Assembly: GCF_024734385.1 (NCBI RefSeq) | Contig: NZ_JANHAP010000008.1 | Coordinates: 124,001-188,000 of the forward strand | Direction of reading: 5' to 3' | Length of the DNA: 64,000 nucleotides | Origin: Dasania sp. GY-MA-18 | Lineage (GTDB): Bacteria; Pseudomonadota; Gammaproteobacteria; Pseudomonadales; Dasaniaceae | In this document: positions 48,393 through 56,995 of the stretch, piece after piece | Layout: each line of letters opens with the position of its first letter | Numbering within the stretch: the first letter of the stretch is position 1 | Translations under genes and position numbers: made by a program | Notes under the pieces: generated by a model | Databases searched by the model: none | Told to the model about the DNA's origin: nothing | Seen by the model: only the letters and a program-made list of their open reading frames with translations

Positions 48393-48429
48393 TCATTGAT
48401 TTATTAACTAAGGCTTTGGCGTTAAATCT

Positions 48430-50151
48430 ATGCAGCAACATTTAATTCTAATAGGTATGTTAGCCGGTGGTTTAGGTTTGTTTATGTTAGCTGTGGGGAT
48501 GATGACCGACGGCCTTAAATCGGCTGCCGGTCAGGCCCTGCGTGATATTTTAGCGCGCTGGACCCGTACCCCCGCACATGGCATTTTTACCGGCCTGGCG
48601 ATTACCGCCATAGTGCAGTCTTCCAGCGCGGTTACTGTAGCAACTATAGGTTTTGTTAATGCCGGTATTATTTCTATGCGCCGGGCCCTGGGTGTGGTCT
48701 ACGGTTCAAATTTAGGCACCACCATGACTGGCTGGTTGGTCGCGGTGGTTGGCTTTAAGCTTAATATAGAGTCTTTTGCCTTGCCCTTAATTGGTCTAGG
48801 TATGTTATTGCGGCTCACCGGGGGCGAGAGTAAACGTGCGCCATTGGGTTTAGCCCTAGTTGGCTTTGGGCTATTTTTTATAGGTGTAGATGTACTAAAA
48901 GATGCTTTTGATGGTTTGGTACTGGCAATAGACTTTAACAAATTTACCGTTGAAGGTTGGCGCGGTATTTTAATGTACGTAGCCATAGGTTTTTTGATTA
49001 CCGTACTAACCCAGTCGTCCAGCGCCGCAATTGCGATAACCCTAACAGCAGCTAGCGGTGGCGTATTAGGGCTGTATGCTGCCGCAGCAATGGTAATAGG
49101 CGCTAATGTAGGCACAACTTCCACTGCTGCAATTGCCGTGATAGGCGCAACAGCTAACGCCAAGCGAGTAGCCTCTGCCCATATCATATTCAATGTGGGG
49201 GCAGGCCTGCTAGCCTTGCTTATATTACCGGTTTTATTTTGGGTGGTGGAATCCAGTACTAATTTATTAGGCTTAGAGTCTATACCGGCGGTGACCTTGG
49301 CTTTGTTTCATACCGTGTTTAATTTGGTGGGTGTGTTACTGATGTTGCCGTTTAATAACCGACTGGCAGATTTTTTGGAAAAGCGTTTTATTACTCAAGA
49401 GGAAGTCGAGTCTAGGCCACAATATTTAGATAAAACCGTTTTAGTTACGCCAGTATTAGCTGTTAATGCTTTAGTGCTGGAACTCAACAGGCTAGTAGCT
49501 GTGATTAAACGTATGGGTATACAGGTGATGGCCGAGCATCCTAATAATCTGCAAGCGGTTAGTCACGATGAGCGCGTGGTTAATCAGTTGTCTGCAGCTG
49601 TGTCGTCATTTATAGCTCAGATAGAGCGCGCTGAACTAAGTGAAGAAATTGCCCAAGAGCTCGCGAAAATACTACGCGCGGACCAGCATCTATTGGCGGC
49701 TAGTGAACAAGCGCTAGCCTTAGCAAAAAATCCACAGCTGAGTACTGATATTAGCGATGCCAGTGTTAAAATTGGTATGCAGCAATTTAATCAGTTGGTC
49801 TACCACTTTATAGATCAAGCAGATTTATCATCGCCACAGTTTTCTTTGTTATCTGCCCATCAACAATTACAACAAATAGAGCAATGCTATGGAGATATTA
49901 AGGGCGTGTTACTGCTGGCTGGTGTTGAACTACGCTTAAAGATTGATGATGTCATTGCCCTTATAGAAATTAACAGCGATAAACGCCATATGTGTGTGCA
50001 GTTAATAAAAGCATTAAGCCTGTTGAGTAATGTGGTGGTAGATGTTGATAGTGAGGGCTATACCCAGCCTGATGTGGCTGAGGATAGCGGCCAGGCTAAC
50101 ACCGAGCAGCCGCTGGCAACTGTCACTAATAAATCCATTACAGAACCTTGA
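48430..50151 (+). CDS. Na/Pi cotransporter family protein with PhoU-like tail
   Basis: Protein of 573 residues in the PNaS/NptA family. The membrane half (1 to about 320) has two inverted repeats, each with the QSSSA motif (IVQSSSAVTVATIG near 63 and LTQSSSAAIAITLT near 195) and GSNLGTTMTG / GANVGTTSTA. The C-terminal 230 residues are a helical PhoU-like domain that may sense phosphate status. It lies 37 bases after xfp, whose reaction needs phosphate. It overlaps the DUF21 open frame if that starts at TTG 50148. Confidence 0.9.
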   Translation: MQQHLILIGMLAGGLGLFMLAVGMMTDGLKSAAGQALRDILARWTRTPAHGIFTGLAITAIVQSSSAVTVATIGFVNAGIISMRRALGVVYGSNLGTTMTGWLVAVVGFKLNIESFALPLIGLGMLLRLTGGESKRAPLGLALVGFGLFFIGVDVLKDAFDGLVLAIDFNKFTVEGWRGILMYVAIGFLITVLTQSSSAAIAITLTAASGGVLGLYAAAAMVIGANVGTTSTAAIAVIGATANAKRVASAHIIFNVGAGLLALLILPVLFWVVESSTNLLGLESIPAVTLALFHTVFNLVGVLLMLPFNNRLADFLEKRFITQEEVESRPQYLDKTVLVTPVLAVNALVLELNRLVAVIKRMGIQVMAEHPNNLQAVSHDERVVNQLSAAVSSFIAQIERAELSEEIAQELAKILRADQHLLAASEQALALAKNPQLSTDISDASVKIGMQQFNQLVYHFIDQADLSSPQFSLLSAHQQLQQIEQCYGDIKGVLLLAGVELRLKIDDVIALIEINSDKRHMCVQLIKALSLLSNVVVDVDSEGYTQPDVAEDSGQANTEQPLATVTNKSITEP

Positions 50152-50159
50152 GTGATTTT

Positions 50160-51218
50160 ATGAACATGCTTTTAAGCGAGGGTTTAGTGTGGTTGGGCAT
50201 AGTGTTTTGTATTAGCCAGTCAGCGATGTTTAGTGGTTTAAATCTGGCTTTGTTGGGTGTCAGTCGCCTTCGTTTAGAGGTGGAGGCTCAATCTGGTTCG
50301 CCAGCGGCATTGACCATCTTAGCCTTGCGTAAAAACGTCAATTTATTGTTGGCAACGATACTGTGGGGCAATGTGGCGATCAATGTGTTGCTCACCTTGC
50401 TCTCTAATTCTGTTATGGCGGGCTTAACTGCCTTTTTATTTTCCAGTGTACTCATTACATTTTTGGGCGAAATTATACCGCAGGCCTATTTTTCGCGTAA
50501 TGCTATGCGTATGGGGGCTTTATTGGCACCGGTTTTAAAGTTCTATCAATACCTGTTATACCCGGTGGCTAAGCCCTGCGCCATAGTGTTAGATCAATGG
50601 TTAGGTAAAGAGGGTATTAGTTATTTTCGTGAGCAAGATTTACATACGGTTATTGCCAAACATATAGAGTCTAGTAGTTCTGATGTGAGCCTGCTGGAAG
50701 GCACTGGGGCGATTAATTTTTTAAAAATAGATGATATTGCCGTTAGTAAAATGGGGGAGTTGATCGATGACAAAAGCATCATACATTTACCTCAAGCTAA
50801 AGGTTTGCCTGTGTTTCCTGAATTTAATCGACAGGTAAAGGATGGTTTTTTACAGGCTATTGCTGCATCAGGTAAGAAGTGGGTTGTTATCACTGATGAA
50901 CAGGGGCTTCCTTACTCTATACTTAATGCGCATGTGTTTCTTAGAAGCATATTGGCGGAGCTGCCTATGTCTGCTCAGGAATACTGTCACCAACCTATAG
51001 TGGTTACTGATCCTCAAGAACAGTTGGGTAAGGTGTTATCTGAATTAAAGGTGTCACCAGAGCATCAATCAGATGATGTGATCGATAACGATATTATTTT
51101 GTACTGGGGCGAACAGCGGCGAATTATTAGTGGCTCCGATATTTTAGGTAGATTGTTAAAAGGCATAGTTAGGCGTGATGACATAAACGATAAACATTTA
51201 CATCCTATTTCTTTGTAA
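50160..51218 (+). CDS. DUF21/CNNM-like membrane protein
   Basis: Protein of about 352 residues (356 from TTG 50148, which overlaps the transporter stop by 4 bases). The N-terminal DUF21 domain has three or four helices (LVWLGIVFCISQSAMFSGLN, LLLATILWGNVAINVLLTLL, VLITFLGEIIPQAYFSR), as in CNNM/CorC-type Mg2+/metal transporters. The C-terminal part has CBS-like halves (VVITDEQGLPYSILN and IILYWGEQRRIISGSDIL) but no HlyC/CorC-type C-terminal domain, so the soluble part is reduced. Substrate unknown; ion transport or regulation is a guess. Confidence 0.82.
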   Translation: MNMLLSEGLVWLGIVFCISQSAMFSGLNLALLGVSRLRLEVEAQSGSPAALTILALRKNVNLLLATILWGNVAINVLLTLLSNSVMAGLTAFLFSSVLITFLGEIIPQAYFSRNAMRMGALLAPVLKFYQYLLYPVAKPCAIVLDQWLGKEGISYFREQDLHTVIAKHIESSSSDVSLLEGTGAINFLKIDDIAVSKMGELIDDKSIIHLPQAKGLPVFPEFNRQVKDGFLQAIAASGKKWVVITDEQGLPYSILNAHVFLRSILAELPMSAQEYCHQPIVVTDPQEQLGKVLSELKVSPEHQSDDVIDNDIILYWGEQRRIISGSDILGRLLKGIVRRDDINDKHLHPISL

Positions 51219-51234
51219 TACAGGTAAAACTATT

Positions 51235-52638
51235 ATGGCAACAGTGACATTTTACGGCGCAATTGAAGGCGTAACAGGCTCAGCCTATTTGCTGGCAACC
51301 GATGAGGCTAAAATCTTATTGGACTGCGGTTTGTTTCAGGGTAGGCGTGAAGAAGAGGAGGGCAATTTAGAGGCCTTTCCTTTTGATGTTACAGAGCTGG
51401 ATGCCGTGGTCCTGTCCCATGCTCACTTAGATCACTCAGGCCGGCTGCCTAAGTTGGTTGCGGATGGCTATAATGCCGCAATTTATATGACTAGCCCCAG
51501 TGTTGAACTATTGGAGATTTTGCTCAATGATGCCGTGTCATTGCAGCTGCGCGACGTGGAGTGGGAAAACAAACGCCTACAGCGAGCGGGTAAAAAACTC
51601 ATAGAGCCTATGTATACATTAGACAATGTTAAGGAAACACTGACCCTATGTTCCGGTGAGGATTATGGGCATAGGGTTACTGTGGCGAAAGGCATAGATG
51701 TTTGTTTTAGAGATGCCGGTCATATTCTGGGCTCTGCCATAGTAGAAGTGTTTGTTACTGAGCAAGGGGTAGAGAAAAAATTGGTGTTCTCAGGGGACTT
51801 GGGCAATAGTTGTTCAGCCTTGTTGCGTGATCCCGAAGTGGTGGAACATGCCGATGTGTTGTTGCTAGAGTCTACTTATGGTGATCGTAATCATAGGCCT
51901 ATGGATGAGACTTTAGCTGAGTTTGAAGATATCGTTGAGCAGGCCTCAAAAAACGGCGGCAATATATTAATACCCTCATTTGCAGTCGGTCGTACCCAGG
52001 AAATTATTTTCCGATTAGGTGAGCTTTATCAAAAAGGTAAGCTTAGGCAGCAGGCAGTCTATTTAGATAGCCCCATGGCGATAGCGGTCACGGAAATTTA
52101 TCACCGTTACCAGGATGTGTATAACACCGAGGATCAGGCGGCTATGAAAAAAGGCGCTGCCAGTAGCCTGCATAGTTTTTTGCCGGTGCTGCGCTATTCC
52201 TCTTCTACGGCCGAATCTATAGCGCTTAATAATATAGAAGCCGGGGCAATTATTATTGCCGGTAGTGGTATGTGCAATGGCGGCCGTATACGCCATCATT
52301 TCAAACACAATTTATGGCGCCGTAATGCTCATGTGATTTTTGTTGGCTTTCAAGCTATGGGTACGCCTGGCCGGGCGTTGGTTGATGGTGCCAAATTTTT
52401 TAACCAAGCAGGTGAGAAAATATCGGTTAAGGCAGCGATTCATACCATAGGCGGTTTTTCCGCTCACGCAAGCCAGTCGCAGCTTTTAGACTGGATTAAT
52501 GGTTTTTCTCAAGCTAATAAACCTAGGCTATTTTTGGTACATGGCGAAGAGGACACCAAAGTCATTTTTAAATCATACCTCAAACAGCAGGGCTGGGACG
52601 CCAGCATACCCGCCAAAGGTGAGACTATTACTTTCTAA
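51235..52638 (+). CDS. MBL-fold beta-CASP ribonuclease
   Basis: Protein of 467 residues of the CPSF73/YSH1-like group. The metallo-beta-lactamase motif SHAHLDHSGRLPKL is at about 61-74, the motif-III region FRDAGHILGSAIVEVF and FSGDLGN follow, and the beta-CASP motifs are LLLESTYGDRNH, IPSFAVGRTQEIIF, GSGMCNGGRIRHH and GGFSAHASQSQLLDW, ending FLVHGEEDT. Predicted zinc-dependent RNase (endo- and/or 5' exonuclease), cytosolic. It lies 16 bases after the DUF21 gene in the phosphoketolase cluster. Confidence 0.93.
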   Translation: MATVTFYGAIEGVTGSAYLLATDEAKILLDCGLFQGRREEEEGNLEAFPFDVTELDAVVLSHAHLDHSGRLPKLVADGYNAAIYMTSPSVELLEILLNDAVSLQLRDVEWENKRLQRAGKKLIEPMYTLDNVKETLTLCSGEDYGHRVTVAKGIDVCFRDAGHILGSAIVEVFVTEQGVEKKLVFSGDLGNSCSALLRDPEVVEHADVLLLESTYGDRNHRPMDETLAEFEDIVEQASKNGGNILIPSFAVGRTQEIIFRLGELYQKGKLRQQAVYLDSPMAIAVTEIYHRYQDVYNTEDQAAMKKGAASSLHSFLPVLRYSSSTAESIALNNIEAGAIIIAGSGMCNGGRIRHHFKHNLWRRNAHVIFVGFQAMGTPGRALVDGAKFFNQAGEKISVKAAIHTIGGFSAHASQSQLLDWINGFSQANKPRLFLVHGEEDTKVIFKSYLKQQGWDASIPAKGETITF

Positions 52639-52664
52639 CGGTAATTTAATTGATAAGAGCAACT

Positions 52665-53561
52665 ATGACTGATCTTAAAAAGCCGTATAAGGCTGCCAAA
52701 GTTTTTCCTACCGCAGAGGAGGATGTGGGGGCTGCGAAGCTTAGCCCTAGTACCCCGCAAACGAGTTCGCCAGCCTATAGGTTGGCCTATTCTGATAATG
52801 AGTTTTTATTACGCGATGAATTACGCCCCTTACGTTTACAGCTAGAGCTGTTAAAACCCGACTTGCTACAAGATGAACAGGGTATAGAGGCGACTGTGGT
52901 GGTATTTGGCAGTGCCCGTATACCTGATGCCGAGACTGCCGCTAACCATTTAGCTGAGGCTAAGCACAAGGCTGAAATGCAGCCTAATAATAGCGCCTTG
53001 CTTAAGCAAGTTGCTGAGGCTGAAAGAGTATTGCGCAATAGTTTTTATTATGAAGAAGCTAGAAAGTTTGCCCGGCTGATCACCCAAGACAGTGCCAGTG
53101 ACGACGAATGTGACTTTATGATTATCACCGGTGGCGGCCCAGGTATTATGGAGGCCGCCAATCGTGGCGCTATGGAAGCTGGAGGTAAGAGTATAGGCTT
53201 AAATATTGTTTTGCCCTTTGAGCAGCGCCCCAATCCGTATGTGACACCAGAACTATGTTTTCAATTTCATTATTTTGCCATACGCAAGATGCACTTTTTA
53301 AAGCGTGCCCGCGCCTTATTGGCCTGCCCTGGTGGTTTTGGTACTTTGGATGAACTGTTTGAAACCTTGACCTTAATCCAAACAAAAAAAATCAAACCGC
53401 TGCCTGTTTTGCTGATGGGTAGTGACTATTGGCGGCGTATGATTAATTTTGAAATGCTGGTGGAGGAGGGCATGATAGAAGAGCAAGACCTTGCCCTGTT
53501 CCAGTTTGTTGACAGTGCCGAGCAAGCCCGAGATATAGTAAGGGCGCACTGGGGGATATAA
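52665..53561 (+). CDS. LOG family protein (nucleotide 5'-monophosphate hydrolase-like)
   Basis: Protein of 298 residues of the TIGR00730/LOG family, whose members cleave nucleoside 5'-monophosphates (cytokinin riboside monophosphates, AMP and others) to base and ribose 5-phosphate. Signature motifs are GGGPGIMEAANRGA near 155 and PGGFGTLDELFETL near 222. The first 130 residues are an N-terminal extension not found in the short LOG proteins (about 190 residues). ATG 52665 has AAGAG ahead; the upstream TTG 52650 is less likely. Last gene of the ackA cluster, followed by a terminator. Confidence 0.9.
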   Translation: MTDLKKPYKAAKVFPTAEEDVGAAKLSPSTPQTSSPAYRLAYSDNEFLLRDELRPLRLQLELLKPDLLQDEQGIEATVVVFGSARIPDAETAANHLAEAKHKAEMQPNNSALLKQVAEAERVLRNSFYYEEARKFARLITQDSASDDECDFMIITGGGPGIMEAANRGAMEAGGKSIGLNIVLPFEQRPNPYVTPELCFQFHYFAIRKMHFLKRARALLACPGGFGTLDELFETLTLIQTKKIKPLPVLLMGSDYWRRMINFEMLVEEGMIEEQDLALFQFVDSAEQARDIVRAHWGI

Positions 53562-53593
53562 GTGCAGCGAATATTATTGCTATGGTAATTGAA

Positions 53594-53626
53594 AACTGGC
53601 AGCGCTACTGAGTAGTGCTGCCAGTT
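53594..53626. terminator. Bidirectional terminator between the LOG gene and leuA
   Basis: AACTGGCAGC (53594-53603) and GCTGCCAGTT (53617-53626) form a perfect 10-bp stem, with CTACT/AGTAG inside. Read on the minus strand it is followed by TTTTC; on the plus strand by TAATATTT. It sits between convergent genes. Confidence 0.7.
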
Positions 53627-53647
53627 AATATTTATCAAGCTGCTTGC

Positions 53648-55375
53648 TCAGGCTGCGCTGGTTTGTGCCTTGGCGACACAACGATTGACCACATTAAGCA
53701 TGGCACGCATAGTCGCCTCTAATACATCCTGACTTTTGCCAACTCCGCACAGACGTTGGCCATCTATGTTAGCCTGTAAGTAGCACACCGCTTCGGCGCT
53801 GCTGCCGCTATGCTCACTGCTGGCTAGGGCATGTTCGGCATATTCCACCACCACTATATTTTTATTGATCTGCTCGCCTAAGGCTTTGGCAAAGCTCTCT
53901 ATGGCACCGCTGCCTTGTTGTTGTAGGTTCAGTGCTTGGCCCTGATGAATAAGAGTGGCTTGTAACTGCTCTGTATCATGCTCGCGGCTGAGTTGGTAAC
54001 TCTGTAACTGGTAGGCAGCAGGCTGTTGCCAGTAATGCTGCTCAAACAGCGCCGCTATGGTGCCAGGGCTAAGCTCACGCTTTTGACGTTCGGCTTCGGC
54101 CTGTACCAAGCTACTGAATTCTATTTGCAACCAGCGTGGCAATTGTAAGCCTTGCTGTTGTTCCATCACATAGGCTATGCCAGCCTTGCCCGATTGGCTG
54201 TTAATGCGTATGACCTCCTGATAAGAGCGCCCTAAATCGGCGGGGTCTATGGGCAAATAAGCGACTTGCCAAGGTTGCTGGGCGTCGTAATGTTTTAAGC
54301 ATTTATTAATCGCGTCCTGATGGCTGCCGGAAAAAGCAGTAAACACCAAATCACCTGCATAGGGGTGACGCGGGTGTACCGGTAATTGCGTACAGGCTTT
54401 AACGGTTTGGATAATTTTATCCATGTTGGCCAAGTCTAATTGCGGGTCTATGCCCTGGCTGTAAAGGTTCATGGCCATGGTGATGACATCCATATTGCCG
54501 GTACGCTCGCCATTACCCATTAAAGTGCCTTCTACTCGGTCGGCGCCAGCCATAACCCCTAGCTCGGCGGCAGCAACGGCACAGCCTCTATCGTTGTGGG
54601 TGTGCAGGCTAATGCTAAGAGCCTCACGTTGTTTAATATGCTGGCAAAACCACTCGATTTGGTCAGCGTAAATATTGGGTGTGCTTACTTCTACAGTGGC
54701 GGGTAAATTGATAATCACCGGCCGCTCAGGGCTGGGCTGCCACACATCTACCACGGCATCGCAAATTGCCACGGCAAAATCCAGTTCGGTGTTGGTAAAA
54801 CTTTCAGGTGAATACTCAAACTGCCAGTCCGTGGCCGGGTATTGCTGGGCCTGTTGTTTAATTAAGCGAGCGCCCTCAACCGCAATATCAATAATGCCCT
54901 GTTTGTCGAGTTGAAAAACCTGCTCGCGTTGCACCTTAGAGGTGGAGTTATACAAATGCACTATGGCTTTTTTGCAGCCCTGCAAGGCCTCAAAGGAACG
55001 CTTGATTAGAGCTGCGCGCGCAGGAGTTAAGATTTGTATGCGTACATCATCGGGTATTTTATTTTGCTCGATTAGCTCGCGTATAAAATCAAAATCGGTT
55101 TGCGAGGCAGCGGGAAAGCCTACTTCGATTTCTTTAAATCCTATAGCAACTAATAAATCAAACAGCTGGTGTTTTTGTGCAGGGGTCATGGGGTCTATCA
55201 ATGCTTGATTACCATCGCGTAAATCGACACTGCACCAAGTAGGCGCTTGTGTGATTTGCTGATTGGGCCACTGGCGCTGGGGTAGGTCTACTGTTGGGTA
55301 GGCGCAGTATTTCCTGTGATTAAAGGGGGCGTTATCAAAAGAGCGATGATTAGAAGGTGCGGCCTGTAGGGTCAT
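53648..55375 (-). CDS. leuA: 2-isopropylmalate synthase
   Basis: First committed step of leucine synthesis: acetyl-CoA + 2-oxoisovalerate. Protein of 575 residues of the longer type. Catalytic TIM barrel: CSVDLRDGNQALIDPM, EVGFPAASQTDFDF, SISLHTHNDRGCAVAAAELG (metal His pair) and GNGERTGNMDV. The C-terminal LeuA dimer domain (about 445-565) should give leucine feedback control. It is divergent from an Lrp/AsnC regulator across 155 A/T-rich bases; no leucine-codon leader peptide was found. Confidence 0.96.
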   Translation of the reverse strand: MTLQAAPSNHRSFDNAPFNHRKYCAYPTVDLPQRQWPNQQITQAPTWCSVDLRDGNQALIDPMTPAQKHQLFDLLVAIGFKEIEVGFPAASQTDFDFIRELIEQNKIPDDVRIQILTPARAALIKRSFEALQGCKKAIVHLYNSTSKVQREQVFQLDKQGIIDIAVEGARLIKQQAQQYPATDWQFEYSPESFTNTELDFAVAICDAVVDVWQPSPERPVIINLPATVEVSTPNIYADQIEWFCQHIKQREALSISLHTHNDRGCAVAAAELGVMAGADRVEGTLMGNGERTGNMDVITMAMNLYSQGIDPQLDLANMDKIIQTVKACTQLPVHPRHPYAGDLVFTAFSGSHQDAINKCLKHYDAQQPWQVAYLPIDPADLGRSYQEVIRINSQSGKAGIAYVMEQQQGLQLPRWLQIEFSSLVQAEAERQKRELSPGTIAALFEQHYWQQPAAYQLQSYQLSREHDTEQLQATLIHQGQALNLQQQGSGAIESFAKALGEQINKNIVVVEYAEHALASSEHSGSSAEAVCYLQANIDGQRLCGVGKSQDVLEATMRAMLNVVNRCVAKAQTSAA

Positions 55376-55530
55376 GTTAGCTACTCGTGCTGGTTGCTGT
55401 AATGCGAATAAGTATAAAGAAACAGCATTAGCGAATGATTGTTATTGTTGTGCTAATTTCATTAATAAATAGACATAGTCACTAATAACTAGTATTTATA
55501 TGAATGTATTCTCTAATTTATGGTGTTTCT

Positions 55531-56037
55531 ATGGTTAAGTTAGATGCTATTGATAAGCATATTTTAAGTTTGATGCAACGCGATGGCCGTATGAGTAATT
55601 TGGAGCTGGCGGATAAGGTAGGGCTTTCACCCACGCCTTGTTCGCGGCGGGTTAAACGCTTAGAAGAGTCGGGGATTATCGACAGCCATGTCACCCTTCT
55701 TAATCAAAGGGCGTTGGGCTTGAAGCTGACGGCGATATTGAGTATTAGCATGGATAAGCACACCCCCGAGCGGTTTGAGCATTTTGAGGCAGCTATTGCC
55801 GATTTTCCTGAGGTGGTGGAGTGTAATATTGTGACCGGCCAGGCTGCTGACTATATGTTGAAAGTCGTGGTGCCCGATATGGAGTATTACGAGGAGTTTT
55901 TATTGGGGCGTTTAACCCGTATAGAAGGGGTGACCGGTGTGCATAGTAGTTTTGTGTTGCGTTCAGTAATACGCAAGACCGCGCTGCCGCTGGAACCCTA
56001 TCAGCCACGGCCTGCTAAGAAAAGTCGCCGTGGATAG
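55531..56037 (+). CDS. Lrp/AsnC family transcriptional regulator
   Basis: Protein of about 168 residues with an N-terminal winged helix-turn-helix (DAIDKHILSLMQRDGRMSNL, LADKVGLSPTPCSRRVKRLE) and a C-terminal RAM domain that binds amino acids (VVECNIVTGQAADYMLKVVV). ATG 55531 gives the standard MVKLDAIDK start; 55504 would add nine residues. Being divergent from leuA, it probably controls leuA and itself in response to an amino acid such as leucine; inference from position. Confidence 0.92.
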   Translation: MVKLDAIDKHILSLMQRDGRMSNLELADKVGLSPTPCSRRVKRLEESGIIDSHVTLLNQRALGLKLTAILSISMDKHTPERFEHFEAAIADFPEVVECNIVTGQAADYMLKVVVPDMEYYEEFLLGRLTRIEGVTGVHSSFVLRSVIRKTALPLEPYQPRPAKKSRRG

Positions 56038-56154
56038 TGCGGGCTTATAAATGTATTGCTAGCTAAGAGTGTGTTTTTAATACAGGCTATAACTTATAGT
56101 TAGATGGCATAAGTCTGCACCTTGGTACAGTGCTCGCTGGGGCGCAAAGCTACG

Positions 56155-56200
56155 CGTTTAGGCGGTGTTAGCCTAAATATAGCTCATACTCGCCTAAACG
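56155..56200. repeat. 10-bp perfect inverted repeat upstream of the DUF6316 gene
   Basis: CGTTTAGGCG (56155-56164) and CGCCTAAACG (56191-56200) with a 26-base spacer. It is in the 256-base gap after the Lrp gene, about 95 bases before the next start. Could be an operator or an RNA hairpin; the loop is long for a terminator and no T run follows. Confidence 0.4.
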
Positions 56201-56293
56201 TTATTAGAGCAAATACGTATAGGCAATGAGGCATAAATATTCCTACACTTAGGCTGTGAGCTGGTATATGCAGTAAATGATGGGGATAGAGTT

Positions 56294-56482
56294 ATGGAGC
56301 AGCGCCAAGGTGAACAAAATAATACGCATTGCCGGGCCAAACGTTTTTATCAAATAAATGATGAATGGTTTTTTGCTACCCGCGAGCAGCTGCAGGTAGG
56401 TCCCTTTGCCAGTTTGGAAGAGGCCGAAATGCAGCTGAACTTCTTTTTACGGCATGCGGCAGAAGGTATTCAAGCGGGTTAG
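56294..56482 (+). CDS. DUF6316 family small protein
   Basis: Protein of 62 residues. The pattern RAKRFYQINDEWFFATREQL followed by QVGPFASLEEAEMQLNFFL matches the small DUF6316 proteins common in Pseudomonadales (R-F-x-x-x-N-G-E-W-Y-F-x-T-R-E then G-P-F-x-S-x-E-E-A). Compact fold expected; function unknown. ATG 56294 has GGGGATAGAG ahead, a fair ribosome-binding site. Confidence 0.78.
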   Translation: MEQRQGEQNNTHCRAKRFYQINDEWFFATREQLQVGPFASLEEAEMQLNFFLRHAAEGIQAG

Positions 56483-56589
56483 TGCGCTACTTAACTGGCC
56501 ATAATTGCTGCCTGCGGCAGTGCAGGACTCTAGAGTATATGACTGCGGGGATGTTAAACTGCGGGGCGTAACTATTTTGACTGAACTAG

Positions 56590-56632
56590 TCTGCCTGATC
56601 TGGTCTGCCTGATTTTGGTATGCCTAATCTGA
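56590..56632 (+). repeat. Short tandem repeat
   Basis: About three imperfect copies of a 14-15 base unit (TCTGCCTGATCTGG at 56590-56603, then 56604-56618 and 56619-56632) just before the DUF2288 gene's ribosome-binding site. Probably a slippage product. Confidence 0.6.
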
Positions 56633-56653
56633 CTTGCCGCAAAGAGACCCGTA

Positions 56654-56995
56654 ATGAGTGAATCCACTGCTAACCCCATTCCCGAAACAGCCCCCGAAGA
56701 AGACCTGAGAACCAAGCTTAATCGCGAAACCTCCAAAATCAGCTGGCACGAGCTGCAAAAATTTTATGCCAAAGGGGCGGTAATAGGCGTTGCTGCCGGT
56801 ATGGATTTAATCGAGGTGGGCGTGCAAATCTCAGCGGATAATAAAACCTTGGTACAGCAATGGCTAGCCGACGGCAGTATTTCACAGGTTAATGACCAGC
56901 AGGCTCAGGCCTGGTATGAGCAAGAGCAAATGCTTTGGGCAGTAGTGATTATGCCTTGGGTATTGGTGCAGCCAGTGGTTGAGGCCAGCGAGTAG
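56654..56995 (+). CDS. DUF2288 family protein
   Basis: Protein of 113 residues matching DUF2288: LRTKLNRETSKISWHELQKF, FAxG-type segment YAKGAVIGVAAGMDLIEVGV, and the ending EQMLWAVVIMPWVLVQPVVE. No catalytic motif known; cytosolic. Start ATG 56654 has AAAGAGA ahead. Its stop TAG shares a base with the GTG of the following 89-residue gene, so the two are translationally coupled. Confidence 0.85.
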   Translation: MSESTANPIPETAPEEDLRTKLNRETSKISWHELQKFYAKGAVIGVAAGMDLIEVGVQISADNKTLVQQWLADGSISQVNDQQAQAWYEQEQMLWAVVIMPWVLVQPVVEASE

